From Bacteroidales bacterium (lineage in GTDB: Bacteria; Bacteroidota; Bacteroidia; Bacteroidales; F082), in NCBI GenBank assembly GCA_024689285.1, contig JAILDR010000202.1, positions 1 through 24,437 of the forward strand: a DNA stretch of 24,437 nucleotides. Direction: 5' to 3'. The position numbers and the translations under genes were made by a program. Within the stretch, counting starts at the first letter, position 1, and every line of letters starts with the position of its first letter. Below are positions 17,977 to 23,965 of this stretch, in pieces. The notes below the pieces were generated by a model. That model saw only the letters and a program-made list of their open reading frames with translations, was not told where the DNA came from and made no database searches.

Positions 17977-19356
17977 TTACTTCTTCTTCACATAATCATT
18001 CATCTTGGCTTTGCCCCAGATGAGTTCCATGATTTTGAGAGACTCGTGCACGCTCATGCTGCCTCGGGCTTCGAGGTTGCGCTGGATGAAGACGCAGTCG
18101 CTCATCTCAGCGTTGTCGCACACGATGTCGCGTGCAAGGGCGTCGCAGGTGGGGGCTCCGCAAACGCCGCAGTCGGTTTGGGGCAGGCGGGCACGGTATT
18201 CGTCAATCTTCTTCATCTTCTCCAAGGCGACGGCGATATTGTCGTCGAGCACCAGCATCGAGCGCGGCTTGATGTCGCCCACCTTCATGTGGCGCATCAG
18301 GTAGTTGCTCTCTTCTTCCAGCTCGTGGTCTCTGGTTTGCTCGCCCTTACGCTCGCGGTCGGCAATCTTGCGTGCGCGCCCGAACACGCGTTCGCAGATG
18401 AGGAAGCGGTTGTCGCAGGTCAGGATGCCACCGGGGCAGCTCTGGTCGCAGGCGCGCAGCTCGAGGAAGTCGACGTTTTCTATCTCTTCGTTCTCCACTT
18501 TTTCAAGGAATTCGATGACGTTATGAATCTCGTCGATGGAGTAGGAGTGTTGTGCCGACGAAAGGCGGCGTTCGCCATTGGTCAAAGAGGTCAGCACGCC
18601 GTCGGCCGAGAGTTGCGAGACGGGCAGCTTCTGCTCCTTGTAGCCGTGTCCCTGTTTCTTGATTTCCTTATAGACGCGGTTGTAGAGCGAGTCCATGTTG
18701 ATGACACCGTCGACCAGCGACTTCTCTTCGCCCACCGGGAGTTTCACAGCTGCAATCTTGGCGGCACAGGGGGTGATGTAGAAGATGCCAATCTGGTCGT
18801 CTTTCAGTTCCATCTCGGCTTTAATCTTGCGGCGGATATACATCGCCGTAATGTCGATGGGGGCCCGCAGGGGGATGAGGTTTTCGGTCAGGCCGGGGAA
18901 CTTCACCTGAATGAGGCGCACGATGGCCGGACAGAATGTCGAGATGAGCGGCCTGATGTCGGGGTTCTCAGCGGCATATCTGTTTTTTGCCGCTGTGTAA
19001 ATGGGTATGGAAGACTCCGCCTCGATGATATGGGTGAATCCCAGCTCTTTCAGGATGCCGTAGATGCGCGACACGGTAATCTCGTTGGGAAACTGCCCGA
19101 AGAAGACAGCGGGGATGAGGGCCACACGCACGGGATAGTTGAAAATGGACTCGAAGTCGTCTTGCTCGATATAGATGGACCGGGTGGGGCACACCTTGAA
19201 GCAGTTGCCACAGTCGATGCAGCGGTCGGGAATGAGGACGGCTTTGCCATCGCGCACGCGCAAGGCCTCGGTGGGACAGATTTTCATGCAGCGTGAGCAG
19301 CCGATGCAGGTGTCTTCGTCGATTTTCAGAGCGTGGAAGAAAGGAGTCTTTTCCAT
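17977..19356 (-). CDS. [FeFe]-hydrogenase-like iron-sulfur protein, probably sensory or electron-transfer
   Basis: This 459-aa cytoplasmic protein starts at 19356 (MEKTPF); the upstream extension to 19428 consists of repeat sequence. It has two ferredoxin-type [4Fe-4S] motifs (C17, C20, C23, C27 and C46, C49, C52, C56) and an Fe-only-hydrogenase large-subunit-like domain (about 75-330). The latter has TFCPAIVRL (C142), YITPCAAK (C197) and ELRACDQSCPGG (C303, C307), the four positions of the H-cluster cubane ligands with the typical C-x3-C spacing. A C-terminal 4Fe-4S domain follows (TDCGVCGAPTC, then DCVF). The proton-relay Cys of TSCCP is Phe here, and the Lys pair and GGC of catalytic enzymes are missing. 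H2 turnover is unlikely. Neighbours include HATPase and DRTGG genes, as in known hydrogenase clusters. Confidence 0.85.
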   Translation of the reverse strand: MEKTPFFHALKIDEDTCIGCSRCMKICPTEALRVRDGKAVLIPDRCIDCGNCFKVCPTRSIYIEQDDFESIFNYPVRVALIPAVFFGQFPNEITVSRIYGILKELGFTHIIEAESSIPIYTAAKNRYAAENPDIRPLISTFCPAIVRLIQVKFPGLTENLIPLRAPIDITAMYIRRKIKAEMELKDDQIGIFYITPCAAKIAAVKLPVGEEKSLVDGVINMDSLYNRVYKEIKKQGHGYKEQKLPVSQLSADGVLTSLTNGERRLSSAQHSYSIDEIHNVIEFLEKVENEEIENVDFLELRACDQSCPGGILTCDNRFLICERVFGRARKIADRERKGEQTRDHELEEESNYLMRHMKVGDIKPRSMLVLDDNIAVALEKMKKIDEYRARLPQTDCGVCGAPTCDALARDIVCDNAEMSDCVFIQRNLEARGSMSVHESLKIMELIWGKAKMNDYVKKK

Positions 19357-19359
19357 ATC

Positions 19360-19395
19360 GTTTAATTGTTGATTGTTTAATTGTTTAATTGTTGT
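19360..19395. repeat. Short tandem GTTTAATT-type repeat
   Basis: GTTTAATT occurs at 19360-19367, 19375-19382 and 19383-19390, separated and followed by GTTGATT/GTTGTT variants. It fills most of the gap between the hydrogenase-like gene and the RsbW-like gene. It is probably low-complexity spacer of the kind common between Bacteroidales genes; no function is visible. Confidence 0.6.
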
Positions 19396-19401
19396 TCGTA
19401 G

Positions 19402-19420
19402 GGATGCACCGCGTGCGTCC
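19402..19420. repeat. Short palindrome, REP-like
   Basis: GGATGCAC pairs with GTGCGTCC around a CGC loop: eight pairs, one of them G-T. It lies between two genes of one operon and is GC-rich against an AT-rich spacer. It resembles short dispersed REP-like palindromes seen in Bacteroidota, but I see only one copy in the window, so dispersal is not shown here. Confidence 0.55.
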
Positions 19421-19432
19421 GGAAACATCAGG

Positions 19433-19846
19433 TCATGTAAAATTCACCTCCATTTCGACGGTGGTGCCGACGCCGACGGTGGACTGTACGTTCAGTTTGT
19501 CGACGTTCTTTTGGATGTTGGGCAGCCCCATACCGGCGCCGAAGCCCATGTTGCGTACCTCGGGCGAGGCGGTGGAGTGGCCTTCCTGCATGGCCCAGTC
19601 GATGTCGGGGATGCCCGGCCCGGTGTCGACCACCTTCAAAATGATTTTGTCGGGCTCGATGTCGGCATAGATGGTGCCGCCGTAGGCGTGGGCGATGGCG
19701 TTCACTTCAGCCTCGTAGAGGGCCACCACAACGCGCTTGACGATGCTGGGGCTGATGTTGAGCTGCTTCAAGGTCTTCTTGATGGCGCTTGAGGCGGCTC
19801 CGGCGTTCACAAAGTCCGCTTCATATACTTGATATTCTAAGTGCAT
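19433..19846 (-). CDS. RsbW/anti-sigma-type HATPase protein
   Basis: This is a small GHKL ATPase of 137 aa, similar to serine-kinase anti-sigma factors of the RsbW/SpoIIAB type. The N box is ALYEAEVNAIAHAYGG, G1 is VVDTGPGIPDID, and G2 is NMGFGAGMGLPNI. There is no dimerisation/His-phosphotransfer domain, so it is not a two-component kinase. No cognate STAS antagonist or sigma factor is visible next to it. In hydrogenase-linked clusters of anaerobes such proteins accompany the iron-sulfur protein, so I infer a regulatory or assembly role with the gene downstream. It is 22 bp from the DRTGG gene upstream. Confidence 0.85.
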   Translation of the reverse strand: MHLEYQVYEADFVNAGAASSAIKKTLKQLNISPSIVKRVVVALYEAEVNAIAHAYGGTIYADIEPDKIILKVVDTGPGIPDIDWAMQEGHSTASPEVRNMGFGAGMGLPNIQKNVDKLNVQSTVGVGTTVEMEVNFT

Positions 19847-19868
19847 GGCTTAATGTATTGGTTTGACA

Positions 19869-20213
19869 TCAGAAAATGGGTTGCATACCCGCCTTGAAGA
19901 GCAGTCCGCAGGCCTTGAACATGGAGAAGTCGCTTTCCATGACCACCATGCCTTCGTCCTCGGCTTCCTCAATCATCTCCTCGGAGGCTTTCTTGCGCCT
20001 GACGAGGACGATGATGTCCAAGTTGCCCATCTCGCAGGTGCGTATGGTCTGCATGTTGCAGAGTCCGGTCAAAATGACCGGGTTGTAGTCGCCCAAGGTA
20101 AGCACGTCGCTCATCAGGTCGGAGGCGAAGGCGGTTTCATGTTCTTCGTCCAGTCGGTCTTCGCCGCAAAGCACCTTGGCGTTCAGTAGTTCAGATATCT
20201 CTCTGAGTTTCAT
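19869..20213 (-). CDS. DRTGG-domain protein (second copy)
   Basis: This is a stand-alone DRTGG domain of 114 aa. The domain is named from a motif in phosphotransacetylase- and CBS-linked proteins, and its ligand is not established. The pattern MKLREISELLNAKVLCG, then ASDLMSDVL, then a hydrophobic IIVLVRRKKASEEMIEEAEDEG and a C-terminal FKACGLLFKAG follows the family. The window's other DRTGG gene (23556-23891) has the same organisation (MKVKELVEKLNLKVLSG, ISDLLSDVM, CIILVKNLMPNDETIE), so the two are paralogues. It is the first gene of the downstream half of the hydrogenase-linked set and has its own -7 box. Confidence 0.82.
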   Translation of the reverse strand: MKLREISELLNAKVLCGEDRLDEEHETAFASDLMSDVLTLGDYNPVILTGLCNMQTIRTCEMGNLDIIVLVRRKKASEEMIEEAEDEGMVVMESDFSMFKACGLLFKAGMQPIF

Positions 20214-20261
20214 TGCTGTTATTTGTTGTTCGTTGAATTATTTCAATTGTTTATTCTGCCA

Positions 20262-20269
20262 CAAAAGTA
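20262..20269 (-). promoter_or_regulatory. -7 box upstream of DRTGG gene (19869-20213)
   Basis: On the minus strand this reads TACTTTTG, about 49 bp before the DRTGG ATG. No clear -33 TTTG is seen. If functional, it would let the downstream half of the set be transcribed despite the ATPase module that separates it from the upstream half. Confidence 0.45.
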
Positions 20270-20333
20270 AGTTTTTTTTCGATTGGGTGGGCGAAAACAT
20301 GGGAAATTGTTGTCAGGATTTGAAAATTATCCC

Positions 20334-20341
20334 TATCTTTG
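20334..20341 (+). promoter_or_regulatory. -7 box for the AAA/DUF4143 ATPase
   Basis: TATCTTTG matches TAnnTTTG. The best upstream element is TTGTTG at 20307-20312, with a 21-bp spacer. The predicted start of transcription (about 20348) lies just before the two palindromes at 20359-20396. Confidence 0.5.
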
Positions 20342-20358
20342 CCTCGCAAAGCAAAATT

Positions 20359-20396
20359 ACTCAATCTATTGAATAAATTTGCTCAATCTATTGAGT
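20359..20396. promoter_or_regulatory. Two tandem palindromes in ATPase leader, possible operator
   Basis: ACTCAATCTATTGAAT (20359-20374) and GCTCAATCTATTGAGT (20381-20396) share the core CTCAAT-CT-ATTGA and are each nearly perfect dyads with a 2-bp centre. The centres are 22 bp apart, about two helical turns, and each is followed by an AAATTTG-like stretch. The pair ends 12 bp before the ATPase ATG. This is the form expected of a cooperative repressor site; an RNA hairpin is an alternative. Confidence 0.6.
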
Positions 20397-20408
20397 GAAA
20401 TTTGAATT

Positions 20409-21599
20409 ATGTATCAAAGAATTGATTATCAGATATTAAAAAAGAGGCTTGATGAACCAAGAAGGTTTATTCAGGTCGTGATGGGGCCTCGTCAGGTGGG
20501 AAAATCGACGATGGTGAAGCAGGTTATGAGGGACTGCACCATACCTTACGCGATGTTTAATGCCGACGCGGTTCCGGCCACCAATTTGTATTGGATTAGC
20601 GATTGTTGGGAGTTGGTGAGGCAAAAGATGAAAGCGGAAAGAGCCAACGAGTATGTTTTGGTCATTGATGAGGTTCAAAAAGTAAATTCGTGGAGCGAGG
20701 CAGTCAAGAAGGAGTGGGATGCTGACACTTTCAACGACTTGAATATTAAGGTGGTGCTGCTTGGCTCGTCGCGTGTGATGTTAGACTATGGCTTGGCCGA
20801 TAGCCTGATGGGGCGTTTTGAGCGCATCGTCATGCCGCACTGGTCGTTTGTCGAGATGCGGGATGCGTTTGGTTTCGGTTTGGAGCAATATGTCTATTTT
20901 GGGGCTTATCCGGGTGCCGCCGCTTTGGTTGATGATGAAAGCCGTTGGTTGGACTATGTTTCAGGCGCGATAATCGAGGCCACAATCAATAAGGACATTC
21001 TGCAAGGGGTCAAGGTGATGAAACCGGCCTTGTTGCGTCAGACTTTCGAGTTGGCTTCGGCCTATTCGGGCATGGAACTCTCGCTGACCAAGATGATGGG
21101 GCAGTTGCAGGACGCGGGCAATGTGACCACCCTTGCCGCTTACCTTGGTTTGCTTGGCGATGCGGGCTTGGTTCGCACTTTGGACAAGTTTTCTGTTGAC
21201 AAGGCACGGAAGCGGAACAGCATTCCCAAATATCAGGTTTTCAACAATGCCTTGAAGAACATCTATTGCGGGAAATCATACAATGAAGCGTTGGCTGATT
21301 CAAGGCTTTGGGGACGATTATTTGAGTCGGCCATTGGTGCGCATATTATTAATGGTGCTATGACAGGGCGTTATTCGACCTATTATTGGCGCGACGAGAA
21401 AGGCCGTGAGGTGGATTATGTGTTGGAGAAGAACGGCATAGTTTTGGCTATTGAGGTGAAAAGCAACACCGACGACAGCAATTCGGGTTTGGGTGAGTTC
21501 CGCAATCGCTTCAAGGATGCGAAGGCCTTTGTCGTAGGAGAAGGCGGCATGAAGGCGGAAGAATTTTTGCAAATCAATCCTGTAGAGCTGTTCGTTTGA
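20409..21599 (+). CDS. AAA ATPase with DUF4143 C-terminal nuclease-like domain
   Basis: This 396-aa protein belongs to the large AAA/DUF4143 ATPase family, common in Bacteroidota genomes and of unknown cellular role. Walker A is MGPRQVGKST (25-34) and Walker B is VLVIDEVQK (83-91, D87 E88). A sensor-like LLGSSRVML follows. The central part is winged-helix-like, and the C-terminal part has WRDEKGREVDYVL then AIEVKSN (D336, E349, K351), the spacing of a PD-(D/E)XK nuclease core. It lies in opposite orientation between two halves of a minus-strand gene set, with its own promoter and palindromic leader, consistent with an acquired module. Confidence 0.88.
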   Translation: MYQRIDYQILKKRLDEPRRFIQVVMGPRQVGKSTMVKQVMRDCTIPYAMFNADAVPATNLYWISDCWELVRQKMKAERANEYVLVIDEVQKVNSWSEAVKKEWDADTFNDLNIKVVLLGSSRVMLDYGLADSLMGRFERIVMPHWSFVEMRDAFGFGLEQYVYFGAYPGAAALVDDESRWLDYVSGAIIEATINKDILQGVKVMKPALLRQTFELASAYSGMELSLTKMMGQLQDAGNVTTLAAYLGLLGDAGLVRTLDKFSVDKARKRNSIPKYQVFNNALKNIYCGKSYNEALADSRLWGRLFESAIGAHIINGAMTGRYSTYYWRDEKGREVDYVLEKNGIVLAIEVKSNTDDSNSGLGEFRNRFKDAKAFVVGEGGMKAEEFLQINPVELFV

Positions 21600-21619
21600 T
21601 ATGAAATTGCCGCAAAAGG

Positions 21620-21766
21620 ATGAAATACAGCCCAGGAACGTTTTTCTTCACAATTGTTAACGCTGGTTTCGCCAAAGAAGAGCTTGTTGGATACGATTTG
21701 AATCCCAATGGGCATTACTATATCCATATGGGAATGAATTCGGAAAGATTTGGTCAACTTCTTTAA
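21620..21766 (+). CDS. Small hypothetical ORF, possibly a gene remnant
   Basis: A 48-codon ORF begins MKYSPGTFFFTIVNAG and ends NSERFGQLL, 20 bp after the ATPase stop and before the bidirectional terminator. The composition is protein-like (GYDLNPNGHYYIHMGMN), but I do not recognise it, and the short length suggests a fragment of a larger gene. It could instead be a small gene co-transcribed with the ATPase. Confidence 0.35.
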   Translation: MKYSPGTFFFTIVNAGFAKEELVGYDLNPNGHYYIHMGMNSERFGQLL

Positions 21767-21825
21767 TTTTTTAATTTACCAACTTAATTTTCAGGATTAT
21801 CAATTTGAAATGAAAAAAACCAGAA

Positions 21826-21855
21826 AGAAGGCGCGGCAGGATTGTCGCGCCTTTT
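21826..21855. terminator. Bidirectional intrinsic terminator
   Basis: The core stem AAGGCGCGGC (21828-21837) pairs with GTCGCGCCTT (21844-21853), including one G-T pair, around a 6-base loop. A/T-rich flanks extend the stem. On the plus strand it runs into TTTTGTTTTG; on the minus strand a run of seven T follows after about ten bases. It sits between the plus-strand ATPase and the minus-strand ATPase remnant. Confidence 0.8.
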
Positions 21856-21883
21856 GTTTTGTCTTGTTTCCTAAAACACAACC

Positions 21884-22052
21884 TCACACCAACATCGTCA
21901 TATAAACTGGCAACAGCAAGGTGCCTCCATCGTTTTGCAGGTCTTTCGTGTAAATCATAACCGGGTGGTCGATGCGCGCCAAATACTTCTTGCAAAAGGC
22001 ATCCAACGAAGCGTGGGTCTTTGTACAATTTCCGCCTAAAAATCTTTTTCAT
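21884..22052 (-). pseudogene. Remnant of a second AAA/DUF4143 ATPase with internal deletion
   Basis: The minus-strand ATG at 22052 begins MKKIFRRKLYK, an N-terminus that I associate with Bacteroidales DUF4143 ATPases. After about ten codons the frame shifts, and a different frame encodes HASLDAFCKKYLARIDH followed by PVMIYTKDLQND and LLLPVYMTMLV, then TGA at 21886-21884. That end resembles the C-terminus of the same ATPase family. The Walker motifs and all of the middle are missing, so an internal deletion of roughly a kilobase is inferred. The 169-bp span is not a multiple of three. A -7 box is retained upstream. The assignment is from memory of the family, hence moderate confidence. Confidence 0.5.
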
Positions 22053-22076
22053 GTCTATTTGGTTGATTTTGTGCGG

Positions 22077-22084
22077 CAAAAATA
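22077..22084 (-). promoter_or_regulatory. -7 box of the ATPase remnant
   Basis: The minus-strand sequence TATTTTTG lies 24 bp before the remnant's ATG at 22052. TTTC occurs 19 bp upstream, one base off TTTG. It is probably the surviving promoter of the deleted gene. Confidence 0.4.
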
Positions 22085-22086
22085 CA

Positions 22087-22143
22087 AAAAATAGGCTGGC
22101 CCCGAAATTTTTTCTATCAAAAATAGGGCTGACCCCGAAATTT
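22087..22143. repeat. Direct repeat pair next to the ATPase remnant
   Basis: Two copies of about 25 bp, AAAAATAGG-CTGGCCCCGAAATTT (22087-22110) and the same with GGGCTGACCCC (22119-22143), differ by one insertion and one substitution. The second ends 2 bp before the HATPase stop. Such GGGGTCAGCCC-containing sequences can be ends or scars of short mobile repeats; here they mark the right edge of the inserted block. Confidence 0.6.
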
Positions 22144-22144
22144 G

Positions 22145-22693
22145 TCAATCATTATAATGTATCTCTTCCAGATTCTCCTGAATCATCTCCTTCAGGTATT
22201 TCATGATGCTGACGTCGGTCATGGGCATCCCGTCGAGGGCTTCTTTGATTTCGTCGGTGTCGAAGACGAACTCGCCTTCGTCGGTGATGTGCTTGTAGAT
22301 GAAATGGATGTCCTCGTGGGCGGAAAACAGCATCACCAACGAGCCGGCCAGGTCGCCCATAGGGGGACGGTCCAAATGGTCGTGCTGGAACCAGAAGTTC
22401 AGCGTGGTGCCTTTGCCAACTTCGCTCTCAATCTTCATGCCGCCGCCGGCGTTCTCGGTGTTCATCTTGATGAGGGGCAGCCCCAAGCCGACCTTGCGCG
22501 TGGTGCGTGAGGTGGTCCAAGGGTCGGTCACCTTGGCCAGAAACTCGGGGGTCATGCCCTTGCCGTTGTCCTTGATGGTGAAGGCGTAGATGTTGTCTTT
22601 CAGGCTGTCCTTGATGGTTAGTTCGACGAGGGTTGAGTTGGCCGCCGTCGAGTTTTCCATCAGGTCGTATACGTGCATTGATAGTTCTTTCAT
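22145..22693 (-). CDS. Stand-alone HATPase (histidine-kinase-like ATPase) protein
   Basis: This is a GHKL ATP-binding protein of 182 aa. The N box lies in MHVYDLMENSTAAN, G1 is IKDNGKGMTPEFL, and the lid and G2 region is TDPWTTSRTTRKVGLGLPLI, which is typical of HATPases found beside electron-bifurcating hydrogenase genes. No phosphoacceptor His domain is present. The C-terminal ~75 residues are acidic and unassigned. It starts 6 bp after the PHP stop, so the two are co-transcribed. In related clusters such a protein sits next to the NADH-binding and catalytic hydrogenase subunits, which are not seen here. It probably acts in regulation or assembly rather than as a classical sensor kinase. 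Confidence 0.84.
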   Translation of the reverse strand: MKELSMHVYDLMENSTAANSTLVELTIKDSLKDNIYAFTIKDNGKGMTPEFLAKVTDPWTTSRTTRKVGLGLPLIKMNTENAGGGMKIESEVGKGTTLNFWFQHDHLDRPPMGDLAGSLVMLFSAHEDIHFIYKHITDEGEFVFDTDEIKEALDGMPMTDVSIMKYLKEMIQENLEEIHYND

Positions 22694-22699
22694 GGTGGT

Positions 22700-23476
22700 T
22701 TATCCAAATAGGAGTTGTAGTTTTTCCTTGGGTTCGGTGTCGATGTAGCGTCCGTCCTCGCCGTGAAGTGTCTTGCGGAACTCGTCGAAGGTCTTGTCGT
22801 ACATGTGCAGCACGCAATGCACCTCGCCGATGATGTGCAGGAAGTGGGCATCGCTGCTCTTGGTGAAGTTGAATTTCTTCAGGTAGGCGTATTTCTTCAG
22901 GAAGTCGGGCTTGGTGACGTGCTTGGAGATTTCGAGGGCGTCGGCCTTGATGTCGGGCGGGACGAAGCCCAGTTGGCTCACCAAACTGCTGGCGGGCTTG
23001 TTCACGTGGGCAGGAACGAAGAGCCCTCCGATTTCATGTACCACATCATAAAGCTGGTCTAAATCCGCATCCAAAGCTGACCATAGCAACCATTCCTCGT
23101 CGCCTACTACCTCTTCATTCTCGTCCACGATGAGCTGGTAGCCAAACTTCTCCTCATCCAAGGGGATGTGGGGGAGATGCTCGTCGAGGTACTCCTGGAA
23201 CTGGTCCAACTGCTCGTCGTTCTCGAAATAGGCGAGGGCATGGGCTTCTTCCTGGGTGGTAATCTCGACGCCTCCGATGACGAGGATGCCGTTTTCGCGC
23301 CCGATCTTTTGGGTCACTTTCACCTGTCGCGTGGTGTTGTGGTCGCAGATGGCTATAACGTCTAAATGGAGTTTCTTGGCCTGCTCGACGATGGCTGAGG
23401 GACTCATATAGAGGTCGCCGCACGGCGAGAGCACCGTGTGCATGTGGAGGTCGGCCCTATATGCGTTTAATTCCAT
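22700..23476 (-). CDS. PHP-domain metal-dependent phosphoesterase
   Basis: This is a polymerase-and-histidinol-phosphatase (PHP) fold protein of 258 aa. Metal ligands are recognisable: ADLHMHT (H11, H13), CDHNT (D45, H46), GGVEITT (E71), VPAHVNKP and SSDAHFLH near the C-terminus. An acidic insertion lies between the third and fourth motifs. PHP proteins hydrolyse phosphodiesters or phosphomonoesters, or remove nucleotides; the substrate here is unknown, but its place between DRTGG and HATPase genes suggests a role in the same regulatory or assembly set. An imperfect palindrome separates it from the DRTGG gene upstream. Confidence 0.88.
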   Translation of the reverse strand: MELNAYRADLHMHTVLSPCGDLYMSPSAIVEQAKKLHLDVIAICDHNTTRQVKVTQKIGRENGILVIGGVEITTQEEAHALAYFENDEQLDQFQEYLDEHLPHIPLDEEKFGYQLIVDENEEVVGDEEWLLWSALDADLDQLYDVVHEIGGLFVPAHVNKPASSLVSQLGFVPPDIKADALEISKHVTKPDFLKKYAYLKKFNFTKSSDAHFLHIIGEVHCVLHMYDKTFDEFRKTLHGEDGRYIDTEPKEKLQLLFG

Positions 23477-23477
23477 A

Positions 23478-23526
23478 GTTTTGAGTTTGCAGTTTTGAGT
23501 TTGCAGTTGGGAGTTTTGAGTTTGCA
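23478..23526. repeat. Tandem 14-bp repeat
   Basis: GTTTTGAGTTTGCA occurs three times at 23478-23491, 23492-23505 and 23513-23526, the last after a GTTGGGA variant. It lies between the DRTGG and PHP genes and overlaps the larger palindrome at 23503-23556. Confidence 0.75.
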
Positions 23527-23556
23527 GTTAACTGAAAACTACCAACTCCAAACTGC
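23503..23556. repeat. 54-bp imperfect palindrome between DRTGG and PHP genes
   Basis: The 27 bases from 23503 match the reverse complement of the next 27 at 22 positions, centred on GTTAAC. In the transcript it would form a long hairpin that begins in the DRTGG stop codon. There is no T-run directly after it, so a strong terminator is unlikely; it may affect message stability or partial read-through. Confidence 0.6.
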
Positions 23557-23891
23557 TAACTATTTAAGAGGTTATATACCAATCCGGCGATTTCGTAGGT
23601 AGGCAGCGAGGTCTGCAGGATGGGCAGGTCTTCGTCGTTGCTCTGCTCGATGGTCTCGTCGTTGGGCATGAGGTTCTTCACGAGGATGATGCACGACATC
23701 TCCTTCAGCGAGGCCACGGCCATCACGTTCTTGTGGGTCTGCAGCGTAATCCATATATTGCCTTCCATTGCGTTGCCCATCACGTCGCTCAAAAGGTCGC
23801 TGATGTAGCAGCCATCTATCTCTCTGTCAAGGCCGTTCGCGCCCGACAATACTTTGAGGTTCAGCTTTTCTACTAATTCTTTTACTTTCAT
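23556..23891 (-). CDS. DRTGG-domain protein (first copy)
   Basis: This is a single DRTGG domain of 111 aa, paralogous to the protein at 19869-20213. It starts MKVKELVEKLNLKVLSG, with ISDLLSDVM in the centre, a Gln-Thr-His motif ITLQTHKNVMAVA, and the hydrophobic strand CIILVKN. The domain's ligand is not established; it resembles regulatory domains of phosphotransacetylases. It is the first gene of the upstream half of the set and follows the best promoter in the window. Confidence 0.82.
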   Translation of the reverse strand: MKVKELVEKLNLKVLSGANGLDREIDGCYISDLLSDVMGNAMEGNIWITLQTHKNVMAVASLKEMSCIILVKNLMPNDETIEQSNDEDLPILQTSLPTYEIAGLVYNLLNS

Positions 23892-23934
23892 TTCTATTAG
23901 ATATTGAGGTTTGTTTCGCTTTTATTTGCGACTG

Positions 23935-23965
23935 CAAATATAGGAACAATAATTGAAACCGCAAA
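23935..23965 (-). promoter_or_regulatory. Canonical Bacteroidota promoter for the DRTGG-PHP-HATPase genes
   Basis: On the minus strand TTTG (23965-23962) is followed by exactly 19 bp and then TATATTTG (23942-23935), the textbook sigma-ABfr arrangement. The DRTGG ATG lies 43 bp further on. Confidence 0.75.

Noticed and set aside
17950..19296. A 448-codon plus-strand frame antisense to the hydrogenase-like gene
   Set aside because: The minus-strand frame has clear ferredoxin and hydrogenase motifs; the antisense frame is rich in Val, Ala, His and Asp without any recognisable domain, as expected from the shadow of a GC-rich gene.
21771..22148. A 125-codon minus-strand frame through the terminator and repeats
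   Set aside because: It runs through a terminator hairpin and direct repeats; only the short MKKIFRRKLYK part looks real, and the C-terminal coding signal is in another frame.
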